Positions 42,314-51,363 of a stretch of 64,000 bases of DNA are shown in pieces. Both the position numbers and the translations under genes were made by a program. The notes beneath the pieces were generated by a model. It had not been told where the DNA came from. It ran no database searches and saw only the letters and a list, made by a program, of their open reading frames with translations. Source of the stretch: Nocardia terpenica. GTDB lineage: Bacteria; Actinomycetota; Actinomycetes; Mycobacteriales; Mycobacteriaceae. Where the stretch lies: assembly GCF_013186535.1 (NCBI RefSeq), contig NZ_JABMCZ010000004.1, forward strand, positions 248,001 through 312,000. The letters run 5' to 3'. Positions within the stretch are counted from its first letter, which is position 1, and each line of letters begins with the position of its first letter.

Positions 42314-43717
42314 TCACGACGCGTCCTCCCCCGCAGCGTGCGCCCCCAGTTTGGTTGCCGAGGCGAATAATTCGCTCTCCGCGCGAGTACGAACTGTGAC
42401 CACCGCGCCCCGATACCGGGCCAGCGCCGGAAGAATCATCAGCTCGTCGCCGAGAACGCGGACCAGGCGCAGCCGCTCGAGCAGGGCCACGACCTCGGTG
42501 GTGAGGCCGGGGACGTCCGCCTGCCACTGGGCGGCGAAGGTGGAGCCGTAGCGGTGGGTGAGCTCCTGGACGGTCTCCCGGATCCAGGACAGGGCAATGA
42601 CCGGATGCTCGGCGACCACCGGCCCGCCGTCGCTCTCGGCGTCCGAATCCTCCTCGGCGGCATCGGGTTCCGCCGGTACCGACAGGGGAGCGAAGACCGT
42701 CGCCTCGGGAATCGCGCCGTCGAGCTGATCCTGCAGGGTCGTCGGCGGGGCGGGCAGCGGGCGGCGCGGCACCGGGTTGTCGATATCGAGCACCAGATCC
42801 GCGATCTCGCCGACCAGCAGCAGCGCCACCTGCGCGAGGGTGCCGGTGCCGGGGAAGCGGACGTCGGTGAACCGGCCGGAGCTGTCGATCAGCGCCACCC
42901 CCTCGGCGCGGCGCTCGGCCCGCAGGCCGGTGAGCAGCTCGACCTCGGCGACCAACTTCTCCGTGCCCAGCAGCGTGCGCTCGTCGGCGGGCAGCTCCTC
43001 GGCATACACCACCGGCAGCTCGACCAGCGCCCGGCGCACCCGCCGCGCCGCCGCCGCCCGCGTCTGCGCGCCGGAACCCGGTGCGGCGGAATCGCTCTCG
43101 TCGGCGAGCAGCCCGCGCACGCTGTGCAGGTGCTGCAGCACGCGCGGCGGCCGGAACAGCGCGAACACCACCGACCGGTCGATGTCGTAGAGCGCCTCCC
43201 CGGCCTCCGGATCGGCGGCCCAGCCCCCGGCGTCGCCGTCGGCGAGGGCGAGCGCCCCGCGCGCGGCCAGCCACGCCACCGCGTCCACGAACGCGTCCCG
43301 GTCCGCCGCGCGATCGGTGGACAGCTCCAGCCCGTCCACCCGCGTCGCATAGGCCGCGACCTGATCGGCCAACTCCGACAGCGTGATCTGATCCCCGGCC
43401 CGGCCCAGCGCGGCCAGCGCGAGCGACAGATACGCGTAGCGGCGGCGGTCGAAGACGCGCTCGGCCGGGGTGCGGGCGGGCCGCCCGGCGTCCAGGCGGT
43501 CGAGCACCGGGAACAGTCGGGCCGTGGTCTCGGTGACCTCCAGCCGGTAGCCGAACAGCTCGGCCAGGTCCTCGCGCAGCTCGGTGGCCCAGCGCCGGAT
43601 CAGCGGCAGCGCAATACGATCCGGGAAGGTGCGGGTCACCAGATGATTGGCCAGCACGACGCGGGCGGCGCGCTGATAGCTGTCCAGCGCCAGCGCGTCG
43701 ATACCCCTGGCATGCAT
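42314..43717 (-). CDS. jetB: JetB of type II Wadjet (TIGR02678, DUF2398)
   Basis: This 467-residue protein matches the DUF2398 family, the MukE/kite-like subunit of Wadjet II: YQRAARVVLANHLVTRTFPDRIALPLIRRWATELREDLAELFGYRLEVT, RRYAYLSLALAALGRAGDQITLSELADQV, LPVVYAEELPADERTLLGTEKLVAEVELLTG, VALIDSSGRFTDVRFPGTGT. It bridges JetA and the JetC head. Its ATG overlaps the jetA stop (TGATG), so the two are translated together. The C-terminal part is followed at once by the repeat array. Identification is by family pattern and by order between JetA and JetC. Confidence 0.82.
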   Translation of the reverse strand: MHARGIDALALDSYQRAARVVLANHLVTRTFPDRIALPLIRRWATELREDLAELFGYRLEVTETTARLFPVLDRLDAGRPARTPAERVFDRRRYAYLSLALAALGRAGDQITLSELADQVAAYATRVDGLELSTDRAADRDAFVDAVAWLAARGALALADGDAGGWAADPEAGEALYDIDRSVVFALFRPPRVLQHLHSVRGLLADESDSAAPGSGAQTRAAAARRVRRALVELPVVYAEELPADERTLLGTEKLVAEVELLTGLRAERRAEGVALIDSSGRFTDVRFPGTGTLAQVALLLVGEIADLVLDIDNPVPRRPLPAPPTTLQDQLDGAIPEATVFAPLSVPAEPDAAEEDSDAESDGGPVVAEHPVIALSWIRETVQELTHRYGSTFAAQWQADVPGLTTEVVALLERLRLVRVLGDELMILPALARYRGAVVTVRTRAESELFASATKLGAHAAGEDAS

Positions 43718-45321
43718 CACGGCCGCCCGGAAGCGGTTCGGGCGCGGCTGTTCTCGCGCACCACGAGCTTGCGATTGTTCAGGTGCAGCAGTCCGCGCGC
43801 GGTGCGGACCGCGGTGGAGCCCGGATGCTCGGACACCGTCAGCGTCACCCCGCTGTCGCTGCCGGTGGTGCCGGATACCTTGCCGCTCACCGGAACCCAC
43901 GCCGTCGACGCCGCGTCCAGCAGCCGCAGCAGCACCTCGGTCTCGCGCTCGTCGAGCTCGCGCTCGTGCACGTCCCCCGACGCCAGCGAGCGCGCGGCCT
44001 CGGCCCGGGCCCGCTGGGCGTCCAACTGCGCCTCGCGCAGGCGGCGAATTCCCGCGTCGTTGCGCTGAATTCGCGACGGCGCACCCGGCGACGGCGGCCG
44101 CCCGGTCTCGGCGAGGGTGCGGGCGATCTCCAACGGCGGTGCGTCCCACCAGGATCGGATCGGCGGGATGACATCCGCGTCGGGGTGCTCCATGGCCAGG
44201 TGGCGCGGGCGGCCCAGCCCGAACACCGCGTCGAACAGGGCGTGGGCGCTCTCGGTGGTCGGGGCGGCGGTGAACCAGCCCGCCAGGTGCCGCAGCGCCG
44301 ACTCCCGGCTCACCCCGCCCTTGCGGGTCTCGGTGACCCGGCGCAGCAGCGACAGCACCGCGGCGATCGCGCTCATCGTCGCCTCCCGCAGCCGCTCCGC
44401 CTCGGTGACCGAATTGCCCTCGCCTGCCACGGCTTCGGCGGTGGTGACGAACCACCCGCGCAGGCCGCGCCAGCGGGCCCGCCAGTCGGCCTCCCGCTCG
44501 GCCACGCTCAGCAGCACGCGCTCGTCGCACGCCCCCGCCCGCGCGATCAGCTCCTCGACGCCGGTGTCCTCGACCTCGGCGATGGCGGCGGCCAGCCGGG
44601 GCGCGAACCGGGCCAGATCCATGCTGAACTCGCGCATGTGCGCCAGCAGCGCATCCTTGTGCGCCAGAAAGGCTTCCGGCGTGGCCTCGGTGGTGCGGAC
44701 CAGATCGCCCAGGGTCAGGTAGAAGTGGGCGGCGCGGTCGGCCAGTTCCGACAGCGCGGTGTCGAGCCGGTTGAGCACGCGGTAGACGCGCTCGGCGTCG
44801 CCGGTCCGGTTGGCCTGCGCCAGCGCCTGCAGATCGGCCAGCAGCTCCGGCAGCACCAGCCGCGACAGCGACGCCTCGTCCAGCCGCGCGCCCAGCACGT
44901 CCGCCACCGCCCGATACGCCTGATATCCGGCCTGCGAGAACTGATACACGAAGTGCCGGTTGCGGTATTCGGCCAGCGTCGCCGCGCGGGTGCCGTCGTA
45001 ACTGCGCTCCAGCACACCCCACTGGTGCAGCTGCTCGAGCAGCGGGCCCACCTCGGCCGCGGTCGGCCGCGGCGCCTGCGGCATCCGGGCCAGGGTCTCG
45101 GCCACCTCGCTGGCGTGCAGCAGCACCACGTAGGCGGCGCGGGCATGATCGAACGCGCGCAGCACCCACAGGTATTCGCCGCGCTTCTCCGCGGTCGCGA
45201 AGGAGAACAGGCGCAACCGCTCCTCGGCGGCGGTGGCGGCGGTTGGCAATCCTTCAGCGGACTCGGTCACCGGGAAGAGGGTAGTACCGATGTCCGACAG
45301 GGCGACGCCGTGGCCGGGCAT
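43717..45321 (-). CDS. jetA: JetA of type II Wadjet (TIGR02677, DUF2397)
   Basis: This 534-residue protein matches DUF2397, the kleisin-like subunit of Wadjet II: LRLFSFATAEKRGEYLWVLRAFDHARAAYVVLLHASEVAE, LLEQLHQWGVLERSYDGTRAATLAEYRNRHFVYQFSQAGYQAYRAV, LNRLDTALSELADRAAHFYLTLGDLVRTTEATPEAFLAHKDALLAHMREF, LRHLAGWFTAA. The N-terminal winged helix and central helical part are in the normal order. The start is uncertain: ATG at 45321 has no RBS, and GTG codons follow at codons 6 and 18. First of the jetABC genes, 33 bases after the DUF2127 gene. Confidence 0.82.
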   Translation of the reverse strand: MPGHGVALSDIGTTLFPVTESAEGLPTAATAAEERLRLFSFATAEKRGEYLWVLRAFDHARAAYVVLLHASEVAETLARMPQAPRPTAAEVGPLLEQLHQWGVLERSYDGTRAATLAEYRNRHFVYQFSQAGYQAYRAVADVLGARLDEASLSRLVLPELLADLQALAQANRTGDAERVYRVLNRLDTALSELADRAAHFYLTLGDLVRTTEATPEAFLAHKDALLAHMREFSMDLARFAPRLAAAIAEVEDTGVEELIARAGACDERVLLSVAEREADWRARWRGLRGWFVTTAEAVAGEGNSVTEAERLREATMSAIAAVLSLLRRVTETRKGGVSRESALRHLAGWFTAAPTTESAHALFDAVFGLGRPRHLAMEHPDADVIPPIRSWWDAPPLEIARTLAETGRPPSPGAPSRIQRNDAGIRRLREAQLDAQRARAEAARSLASGDVHERELDERETEVLLRLLDAASTAWVPVSGKVSGTTGSDSGVTLTVSEHPGSTAVRTARGLLHLNNRKLVVRENSRARTASGRP

Positions 45322-45354
45322 CGGCGCGCCGCCGCGGCGCGAGCCCGCGGCCGA

Positions 45355-46167
45355 TCAGTCGGCCCGGGTGGCGGCGGTGTGCGATTCGCGCTGGTGAGCG
45401 CGGGTGTCGGCGCTCGCCTCGAGCGCCGCGCGCTCCACCGTGAGCAAGCTCTCCTCGCTGTGTTCGGCGTGGTAGGCCCGCCCGCCGCCGTTCAGGCCGA
45501 ACAGGCGCTTGGACCACAGCAGCCAGATCACCGCCGCGATATTGATCAGCAGCGCGCCCGCCCGCACCACGGTGACGCGCTCGGTCAGCTCGTAGATCTC
45601 GAACGGCAGGAAGATACTGGTCGCGATCACCGCGAAGTACTCGCCCCAGCGCTGCACCAGCCACAGGCCCACGGCCTCGACGAATTCGATGACCGCATAG
45701 GCCAGCAATCCCACCGCGATCAGGGTGAGCACGGTCGGGGAGAGCGTCCAGCCCTTCTCGATGAAGTGCACGATCTTGGAATTGTCCGGATTCCAGCCGA
45801 TCTGGTCGGCCAGCGGCTTGATCAGCGGCATCTCCCGATCGAAGGCCGCCTTCAGCCGGGTCTGCGAGTTGCGCACCTTGAATACGCCGACCGCGAGTAA
45901 GACGAACACGATGCCGCGCACGATGCGCTCGGCGGCGAGCAGCCGCATGATGAATCGGTCGCGCAGCAGCCGCCCGCGCGGAACCTCGGGCGCCGCGTCG
46001 GCCGGTCCGCGCCCGCGCGGCTCGCCGACCACGAAGTCGCCGCAGCGCAGGCAGCGCCACGCCGGTCCGGCCGCGGTCGAAACATGCAGGCGCTCAGCCA
46101 ATCCGGTCTCATCGGGGGCGTAGGTCTCGTGGCCGTGCCAGGAGCAGGCCCGCAGACTGAAGTCCAT
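45355..46167 (-). CDS. DUF2127-family membrane protein with N-terminal Cys/His motif
   Basis: This 270-residue protein has an N-terminal CSWHGHETY and CLRCGDFVVG that could hold zinc, then four hydrophobic helices (RIVRGIVFVLLAVGVF, LIAVGLLAYAVIEFVEAVGLWLV, YFAVIATSIFLPFEIYEL, VVRAGALLINIAAVIWLLW) in the DUF2127 pattern, and a polar C-terminal tail. Function unknown. It lies between the XRE-TPR regulator (24-base gap) and jetA (33-base gap) on the same strand, so it may be part of the Wadjet transcript. Confidence 0.82.
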   Translation of the reverse strand: MDFSLRACSWHGHETYAPDETGLAERLHVSTAAGPAWRCLRCGDFVVGEPRGRGPADAAPEVPRGRLLRDRFIMRLLAAERIVRGIVFVLLAVGVFKVRNSQTRLKAAFDREMPLIKPLADQIGWNPDNSKIVHFIEKGWTLSPTVLTLIAVGLLAYAVIEFVEAVGLWLVQRWGEYFAVIATSIFLPFEIYELTERVTVVRAGALLINIAAVIWLLWSKRLFGLNGGGRAYHAEHSEESLLTVERAALEASADTRAHQRESHTAATRAD

Positions 46168-46191
46168 TCGGTGCAGAATACCGGTGCCGCG

Positions 46192-47424
46192 TCAATCCGC
46201 CGCCAACGACCGCAGCTGATCCAGATACGCGTGCGTGCGCGGGTCGCCCGGATAGCGCTCGATCATCTCCCGCGCCGCCTCGCCCGCGATCCACAGCAGC
46301 GACGGCAGCGAGCGGCGCTTCCCGGACAGCGCGCGGATGCCCTCGTCGACGGCGCGCTCCAGATCACGGGCGCGCACCGCCACCACCGCCAGCGTCAGCT
46401 GCGCCTCCGACACGCGCATCGGCCTGCGAATAGAACCGTCCGGTCCGGTCGAGGTCCGGATGACCTGGCGGGCATAGCTTTCGGCCAGCCGGTCGTCACC
46501 GGCGACCCGGCAGCAGTCCATCGCGTAGAAGTCGAACTTCTGCGGGTCGACCACGAAGTGATTGTCCAGATTGGCCGGGCAGTCCAGTCGCTCCAGGATC
46601 GCCCTCCCCTGCGCGAGGGCCGTTTCCATGGCCGATCGATCGCCGATGCGCGCCCAGCTCTTCGCCTGCTGCGCCGCCAGCTGTACGCCGACGCCGAGAT
46701 GCTCGGTAGTTGCCCGCGCGCCCTCGGCGGCCTCGATCGCGCCGCGATAGTTGCCCTGGGTCAAAGCGAACCAAGCGGCCATTTCGGCTCCCCAGCCGAT
46801 GATTTCGGCGTGCTCGGCCTCCTGGCCCAGCGACGTCGCGGCCCGGCGTGTCGCCTCGGCGGCGGTGCGCCAGCCGAGGTCGTAGTCGACACATCCGACC
46901 AATAGCGCCACCCATCCGGCGAGCACGAGCACCTCGCGATGCTGCGCCAGTGTCAGGCGGCCGTCCAGGAGCGAGGTGATGCGCCGCAGCCACGCGGTGC
47001 CCTCGGCGTGCAACTCGTGCGGATCGGCGCAGGAGTATTCACAGCACAGTCGCTCGGCGGTGATGCGGATGGCGTCCAGGGTCGCCGACGAAACATCGGA
47101 CATCCGAAGGCGTCCGATGAACTCGAGGGTGTCCATGCCGGTGGAGGACAGCAGCTCGTCGTCGCGGTTGGGGCGGGCCTTCGGGAAGAAGGCCGCGGTC
47201 ACCGTGTCGAAGGCGGCGGCGATGATAGGGGCATAGAAGTCGTCCGGCCGCGACTCGCCCGATTCCCAGCGGCGCCAGTTCCGCAGGAGGGTACTGTCTG
47301 TCGGCAGATTGTGCGACGACTTGGCGCGCATCGCCCGGACGGCATCGGCCTGTGACCACCCCCTGGCGTCGCGTTCCGAACGCATCCTGACAGCCCAGAC
47401 GGGTCGATCGTCACCAGCGGCCAC
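46192..47424 (-). CDS. XRE-type regulator with C-terminal TPR-like helical repeats
   Basis: This 410-residue protein has an N-terminal HTH (VRMRSERDARGWSQADAVRAMRAKSS, STLLRNWRRWESGESRPD), a linker, and then an all-helical region of about 290 residues (LAGWVALLVGCVDYDLGWRTAAEATRRAATSL, AAWFALTQGNYRGAIEAAEGARATTEHLGVGVQLAAQQAKSWARIGDR) with TPR character. Actinobacterial proteins of this design are often peptide-responsive or development-related regulators. Start GTG 47424. It is divergent from the resolvase-like gene and first in the minus-strand run leading to jetABC, so it is a candidate controller of either. Confidence 0.8.
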   Translation of the reverse strand: MAAGDDRPVWAVRMRSERDARGWSQADAVRAMRAKSSHNLPTDSTLLRNWRRWESGESRPDDFYAPIIAAAFDTVTAAFFPKARPNRDDELLSSTGMDTLEFIGRLRMSDVSSATLDAIRITAERLCCEYSCADPHELHAEGTAWLRRITSLLDGRLTLAQHREVLVLAGWVALLVGCVDYDLGWRTAAEATRRAATSLGQEAEHAEIIGWGAEMAAWFALTQGNYRGAIEAAEGARATTEHLGVGVQLAAQQAKSWARIGDRSAMETALAQGRAILERLDCPANLDNHFVVDPQKFDFYAMDCCRVAGDDRLAESYARQVIRTSTGPDGSIRRPMRVSEAQLTLAVVAVRARDLERAVDEGIRALSGKRRSLPSLLWIAGEAAREMIERYPGDPRTHAYLDQLRSLAAD

Positions 47425-47486
47425 GATCGTAGTATCCCACCAGTTAACGCAAGATGGCCCGGATAGGGCATCCAGTTGTCACCGCA

Positions 47487-47603
47487 TTGACATCTGCAAG
47501 TACATTTGCACGCATCGCATGATGAGTGTGGGTAGTTTGCCAGCCCTGTGCAGGCCCCCTGCGCACCGTCGAAACTGCAGTACCTCGCCCGCTTCGGCGG
47601 GCG
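47487..47603 (+). promoter_or_regulatory. Regulatory region and UUCG hairpin in the leader of the resolvase-like gene
   Basis: TTGACA (47487-47492) is followed by the palindrome TGCAA-N6-TTGCA (47495-47510), a candidate operator for the divergent XRE-TPR protein. Further on, CGCCCGC-TTCG-GCGGGCG (47586-47603) is a perfect 7-bp stem with the very stable C(UUCG)G tetraloop, 55 bases before the GTG start at 47659. It may structure the mRNA leader. Confidence 0.45.
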
Positions 47604-47658
47604 GCCTATCCAACCAAGAGAACAGCGAATCCCAGTCCACATCCATACGGAGGTTCGG

Positions 47659-47991
47659 GTGGAAGCGTTGATCTATGGATACGTGCGTGACGACCTGGCC
47701 GATGGTCACAGCGACGAGCTCGAGGACGCGATGTTCACCTTCGCGCGCGCCGAGGGTCTCTGCTTCGCCGCAACGTTCCATGAATCGACCCCGGGTGACG
47801 GCACCGCGTTCGCGGAGCTGACGGCCGAGCTCAAGCGCGCCGATGCGCACCATGTGGTGGTGCCGTCACTCGATCATCTTGCCGGTCAGACCATTCCGCG
47901 CGACCTGCTGATCGCGAAGCTGGCGCACGAGGCGGAAGCCCAGATCTGGACCGTCGAGCACTGCGACCGAGCCCCGCAGCGTGCGCGCTAG
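47659..47991 (+). CDS. Resolvase-fold protein lacking the catalytic serine, 110 residues
   Basis: GTG at 47659 follows GGAGG at six bases. The protein starts VEALIYGYVRDDLADGHSDELEDAM and contains VVVPSLDHLAG. These align with serine recombinase patterns YGYVRVST..Q and V..LDRL.R, but the nucleophilic Ser is replaced (YVRDD) and the conserved Arg is His (LDHL). There is no DNA-binding C-terminal domain. So it is probably a non-catalytic relative of the resolvase N-domain, possibly a regulator acting with the divergent XRE-TPR protein. Its last 126 bases overlap the 3' end of the convergent ligase gene. Confidence 0.65.
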   Translation: MEALIYGYVRDDLADGHSDELEDAMFTFARAEGLCFAATFHESTPGDGTAFAELTAELKRADAHHVVVPSLDHLAGQTIPRDLLIAKLAHEAEAQIWTVEHCDRAPQRAR

Positions 47992-50424
47992 CGCCACCAG
48001 CCCGGCCGCGAACACACCCACCGCGAGCGAGGCCACCACCGCCACCGCCGGGTGCTGTCCGAACAACGGATACACCTGCCAGTGCAGCAGATACGTGAAC
48101 AGGGAGGCGTCTGCGAGCACCGCGGCCCCGGCGGCCACGAGCGCCGGCGTCCGCAGCGCGGGCAACCAGATCAGCAGCAGCAACCCGGCGACGACCACGT
48201 GTTCGCGGTCGGCATTGTCGAAATAGCCGGGCACGGCCGCGATCACGATGGCGCTGAGCGCGGTGCGCCGCACCGGATCGGTCGCCTTGGCGGCCGCCCA
48301 GCCGAGCACGAAGATCCAGAACGCCAGTGGCGAGAAGGGTGCGTCGGCCTTCGGATACCAGCCGAAGGTCTGCACGCGCGCGATCAGCGCCACCCCCAGC
48401 AGCGCCGCCGGAAACCAGAACGGCGCGCGCCGCGCCAGCGCGTCCACCCACCGCACGCGCAGCAGCAGCGCGGCGGCGAGCAGGAAGTAGACCAGCACCT
48501 CCACGAACCACAGGTGGCCCGCGGTCGGGCTGTCGGTCGGGCCCAGAATCTTGTTGAGCAGCAGCAGGTTCTGCCAGGAGTAGTAGTCGGAGAACAGCAT
48601 GGTCGCCGCCACCCAGGCCGCGGTGGGCACCGCGATCAGCGCCACCGTGCGCAGGATGTGCCCGAGCCGCTGCGCCCGCGCGGTGGTGAGGGCGAACCGG
48701 GCGAAGTTGAATCCGGCGACGCCGAGCATCACGTGCGCGCCGCCCCACAGCTCGAACAGTCCCGCGTGCGAGCCCACGATCAGCACGATCCCGATCGCGC
48801 GCAGCAGCACGGTGGTGTCGAGGGAGCGGCCGAACCCGGTGCGGCGGCGCGCAACCGCGGCCAGCTCGGCGATCGGGGTGTTCGGCCAGTCGGCGGGCAG
48901 CCGCCCGAGGGCCTGCCCGAGGCGTACCGACAGCCGGACATAGGTGAGCGAATCGCCGCCGAGTTCGGCGAACGTGCGGCGCGGATCGATCGCGGCGGCG
49001 TCGCGGCCGAGCGCCTCCGCGAACAGTGCGCGCAGGGCGTCGGCCGACGATCCCGCCGGGGGCGGAACGGATTTCGGGCGTCGATTCCCGATGTCGCGAA
49101 TGGCGGAGTAGTCCGTTTTCCCGTTCGGTAGCCGAGGAATTTCCGAGACGGCGTGCACCAGGATCGCCGAGGCCGGTAATCCGGACAATTCCGCTACCAG
49201 ACCAGTCGGGTCGGCGGTCGGATTCTCCACGGCGACCACGAGGGTGCGGTCGTCGAATTCCGCGCAGTAGCCCCGATATCCGGCGGCGGCGAGCCCGGAT
49301 TCGATGCGCTGCAGGTCGATTCGCAGCCCGAAGATCTTCGCGAACCGGCTGCGGCGGCCCAGCAGCCGGTACAGGCCCGCGTCGGTGCGGTCGGCGAGAT
49401 CGCCGGTGCGCAGGGCGGTCACGGTGCGGCCGAGCGCGAGATCGGCGGCCGATTCGGCGTAGCCCAGCATGACATTGGGGCCGTGGTAGACCAGTTCGGT
49501 GCCCTCCTCGACCTCGGCGAGGCCGAATCTGCCACCGGGGATGGCGATTCCGACGCAGTCGGGGTGGTCGGCGGCGAGCGCGGGCGGCAGGTAGGCCATC
49601 CGCGAGGTGGCCTCGGTCTGCCCGTACATGACCACGAACTCCCAGCCCGCCGCGGCGGCGAGCCCGGCGTAGCGGCGCACCGCCGCCGGATCCAGGCGTC
49701 CGCCCGACTGGGTCACATAGCGCAGGTGCGGCAACGACATTCGGTCGAAGCCGATGCGGTCGAGCAGGTCGATGGTGTACGGCACCGCCGCGAAACAGGT
49801 GGCTCGGTGGCGCCGGAACCGTTGCCAGAACTCGGGATCGGTCACCGACCGGTCGGTGAGCAGCAGGCTCGCGCCGCGCAGCAGGTGGCTGTGCACCACC
49901 GACAGTCCGTAGCAGTAGAACAGCGGCAGTGTGGTCGCCGCCCGGTCCGCCGCCCCGATGCGCAGATAGGTGGCGATGGCGGCGGCGTTGGCGAACAGGT
50001 TGCGGTAGGACAGCCGCACCAGCTTCGGCGACCCGGTCGAGCCCGAAGTGCTCAGCAGCAGAGCGAGATCCGGATGCAGGGTGTGTGCCGACCGCTGCCG
50101 CAGCACCGTCGGCGCCGGGATGCCGCCGTGCGGGTCGGGCTCGATGACGACGTCGGGATCGTAGGTGCGCGAAAGGTCTTCGCCCACCTCACCGGTCAGC
50201 AACACCACGCATCCGGCCGCGAGCGCACCGAGATAGGCCACCAGCGAACCGATCTCGTTGCGGGCGGCGAGCGCGACCAGCCGCCGCTGCGGACCGAGCC
50301 GGTGCGCGTAGTCGTCGACCAGCTCGGCCAGCCCCGCATAGGTGACGGCCCGGTCCCCGTCCGCGATCACCGCCGTCCGTTCGCCGAATGCCCGCAGGTG
50401 CGCGACGATCCGAGACGAGGTCAC
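47866..50424 (-). CDS. AMP-dependent ligase - carrier protein - membrane acyltransferase fusion
   Basis: This 852-residue protein has three parts. Residues 1-430 are an ANL adenylation domain (LLLSTSGSTGSPKLVRLSYRNL, VVMYGQTEATSRMAY, LRTGDLADRTDAGLYRLLGRRSRFAKIFGLRI, IPRLPNGKTDYSAI). About 450-525 is a carrier domain with the phosphopantetheine Ser in FAELGGDSLTYVRL. From about 540 on is an acyltransferase-3-like region of ten or so helices (RAIGIVLIVGSHAGLFELWGGAH, HLWFVEVLVYFLLA, FTYLLHWQVYPLF). It would activate an acid, hold it as thioester and transfer it to an acceptor at the membrane. Start GTG at 50424. The last 40 residues are antisense to the resolvase-like gene and may be a read-through tail. 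Confidence 0.8.
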   Translation of the reverse strand: MTSSRIVAHLRAFGERTAVIADGDRAVTYAGLAELVDDYAHRLGPQRRLVALAARNEIGSLVAYLGALAAGCVVLLTGEVGEDLSRTYDPDVVIEPDPHGGIPAPTVLRQRSAHTLHPDLALLLSTSGSTGSPKLVRLSYRNLFANAAAIATYLRIGAADRAATTLPLFYCYGLSVVHSHLLRGASLLLTDRSVTDPEFWQRFRRHRATCFAAVPYTIDLLDRIGFDRMSLPHLRYVTQSGGRLDPAAVRRYAGLAAAAGWEFVVMYGQTEATSRMAYLPPALAADHPDCVGIAIPGGRFGLAEVEEGTELVYHGPNVMLGYAESAADLALGRTVTALRTGDLADRTDAGLYRLLGRRSRFAKIFGLRIDLQRIESGLAAAGYRGYCAEFDDRTLVVAVENPTADPTGLVAELSGLPASAILVHAVSEIPRLPNGKTDYSAIRDIGNRRPKSVPPPAGSSADALRALFAEALGRDAAAIDPRRTFAELGGDSLTYVRLSVRLGQALGRLPADWPNTPIAELAAVARRRTGFGRSLDTTVLLRAIGIVLIVGSHAGLFELWGGAHVMLGVAGFNFARFALTTARAQRLGHILRTVALIAVPTAAWVAATMLFSDYYSWQNLLLLNKILGPTDSPTAGHLWFVEVLVYFLLAAALLLRVRWVDALARRAPFWFPAALLGVALIARVQTFGWYPKADAPFSPLAFWIFVLGWAAAKATDPVRRTALSAIVIAAVPGYFDNADREHVVVAGLLLLIWLPALRTPALVAAGAAVLADASLFTYLLHWQVYPLFGQHPAVAVVASLAVGVFAAGLVALARTLRGSVAVLDGPDLGFRLVRQLRDQQVARNGLTGKMIE

Positions 50425-50475
50425 CCGCGGGAGTGTAGTGCTGGAAGTTCGCTGCCCCCGGGAGGCGCGCGCCGC

Positions 50476-51363
50476 CTACAGGCCGAAGCCGCCCTTCCCG
50501 CCTCGTCGTCGCAGATATTTCTCGAACTCCGCCGCGATGGCGTCGCCGTCGATCTTGGACATGGCCTCGTTCAGGTCCACGGCCGCGTCGCCGCGCTCCT
50601 CGAGCGAGCGCACGTACTCGCTGACCTCCTCGTCCCCGGCGGTCATCTCGTCGACGGCGGACTCCCAGTCCTCGGACTGGGCGGGCAGCTCGCCGAGCGG
50701 GACCTCGATGTCGAGCACGTCCTCGACCCGGTGCAGCAGGGCGATGGTGGCCTTGGGGTTGGGCGGCTGCGACACGTAGTGCGGCACCGCCGCCCAGAAC
50801 GACACCGCCGGAACGCCCGCGCGCACGCAGGCGTCCTGCAGCACGCCGGTGATGCCGGTCGGGCCCTCGTAGCGGGTCTGTTCCAGGTTGAAGCGCTCGG
50901 CCGCCTCCTTGCTGTAGGCGGTGCCGGTGACGGGGACGGGGCGGGTGTGCGGGGTGTCGGCGAGCAGCGCACCGAGGATGACAACCGTTGTGACGCCGAG
51001 CTGTTCGACCAGTTCGATGATGTCGGCGCAGAAGCTGCGCCAGCGCATGTTCGGTTCGATGCCGTGCAGCAGCACCACATCGCGTTCGCTGCCGGGTGGC
51101 GAGCACACCGACAGGGTGGTGGACGGCCATTGGATCTCGCGCGTGACGCCGTCCACCTGACGGACGGTCGGACGGTTCACCTGGTAGTCGTAGTAGTCCT
51201 CGGAGTCCAGCTCGGCGAGGGGTTCGGCGTCCCAGATCAGTTCCAGATGTTCCACGGCGCCACTGGCCGCATCGGCCGCGTCGTTCCAGCCTTCGAAGGC
51301 GGCGACGAGGACCGGATCGCGCAGCGTCGGCAGGTCCGGATCGGGTGATGCACTGGGGTTCAC
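50476..51363 (-). CDS. PAC2-family protein (proteasome assembly chaperone 2-like)
   Basis: This 295-residue protein has the PAC2 domain: LVAAFEGWNDAADAASGAVEHL, VVLLHGIEPNMRWRSFCADIIELVEQLGVTTVVILGALLADTPHTRPVPVTGTAYS, YEGPTGITGVLQDACVRAGVPAVSFWAAVPHYVSQPPNPKATIALLHRVEDVL. The C-terminus is acidic and helical (DEMTAGDEEVSEYVRSLEERGD) and ends RRRGGKGGFGL. Divergent placement beside metH is conserved in mycobacteria. Bacterial function is not established. Confidence 0.88.
   Translation of the reverse strand: MNPSASPDPDLPTLRDPVLVAAFEGWNDAADAASGAVEHLELIWDAEPLAELDSEDYYDYQVNRPTVRQVDGVTREIQWPSTTLSVCSPPGSERDVVLLHGIEPNMRWRSFCADIIELVEQLGVTTVVILGALLADTPHTRPVPVTGTAYSKEAAERFNLEQTRYEGPTGITGVLQDACVRAGVPAVSFWAAVPHYVSQPPNPKATIALLHRVEDVLDIEVPLGELPAQSEDWESAVDEMTAGDEEVSEYVRSLEERGDAAVDLNEAMSKIDGDAIAAEFEKYLRRRGGKGGFGL

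Noticed and set aside
47659..47991. Active resolvase marking a mobile element
   Set aside because: The catalytic Ser is missing, there is no DNA-binding domain, and no terminal repeats or other mobile genes surround it.
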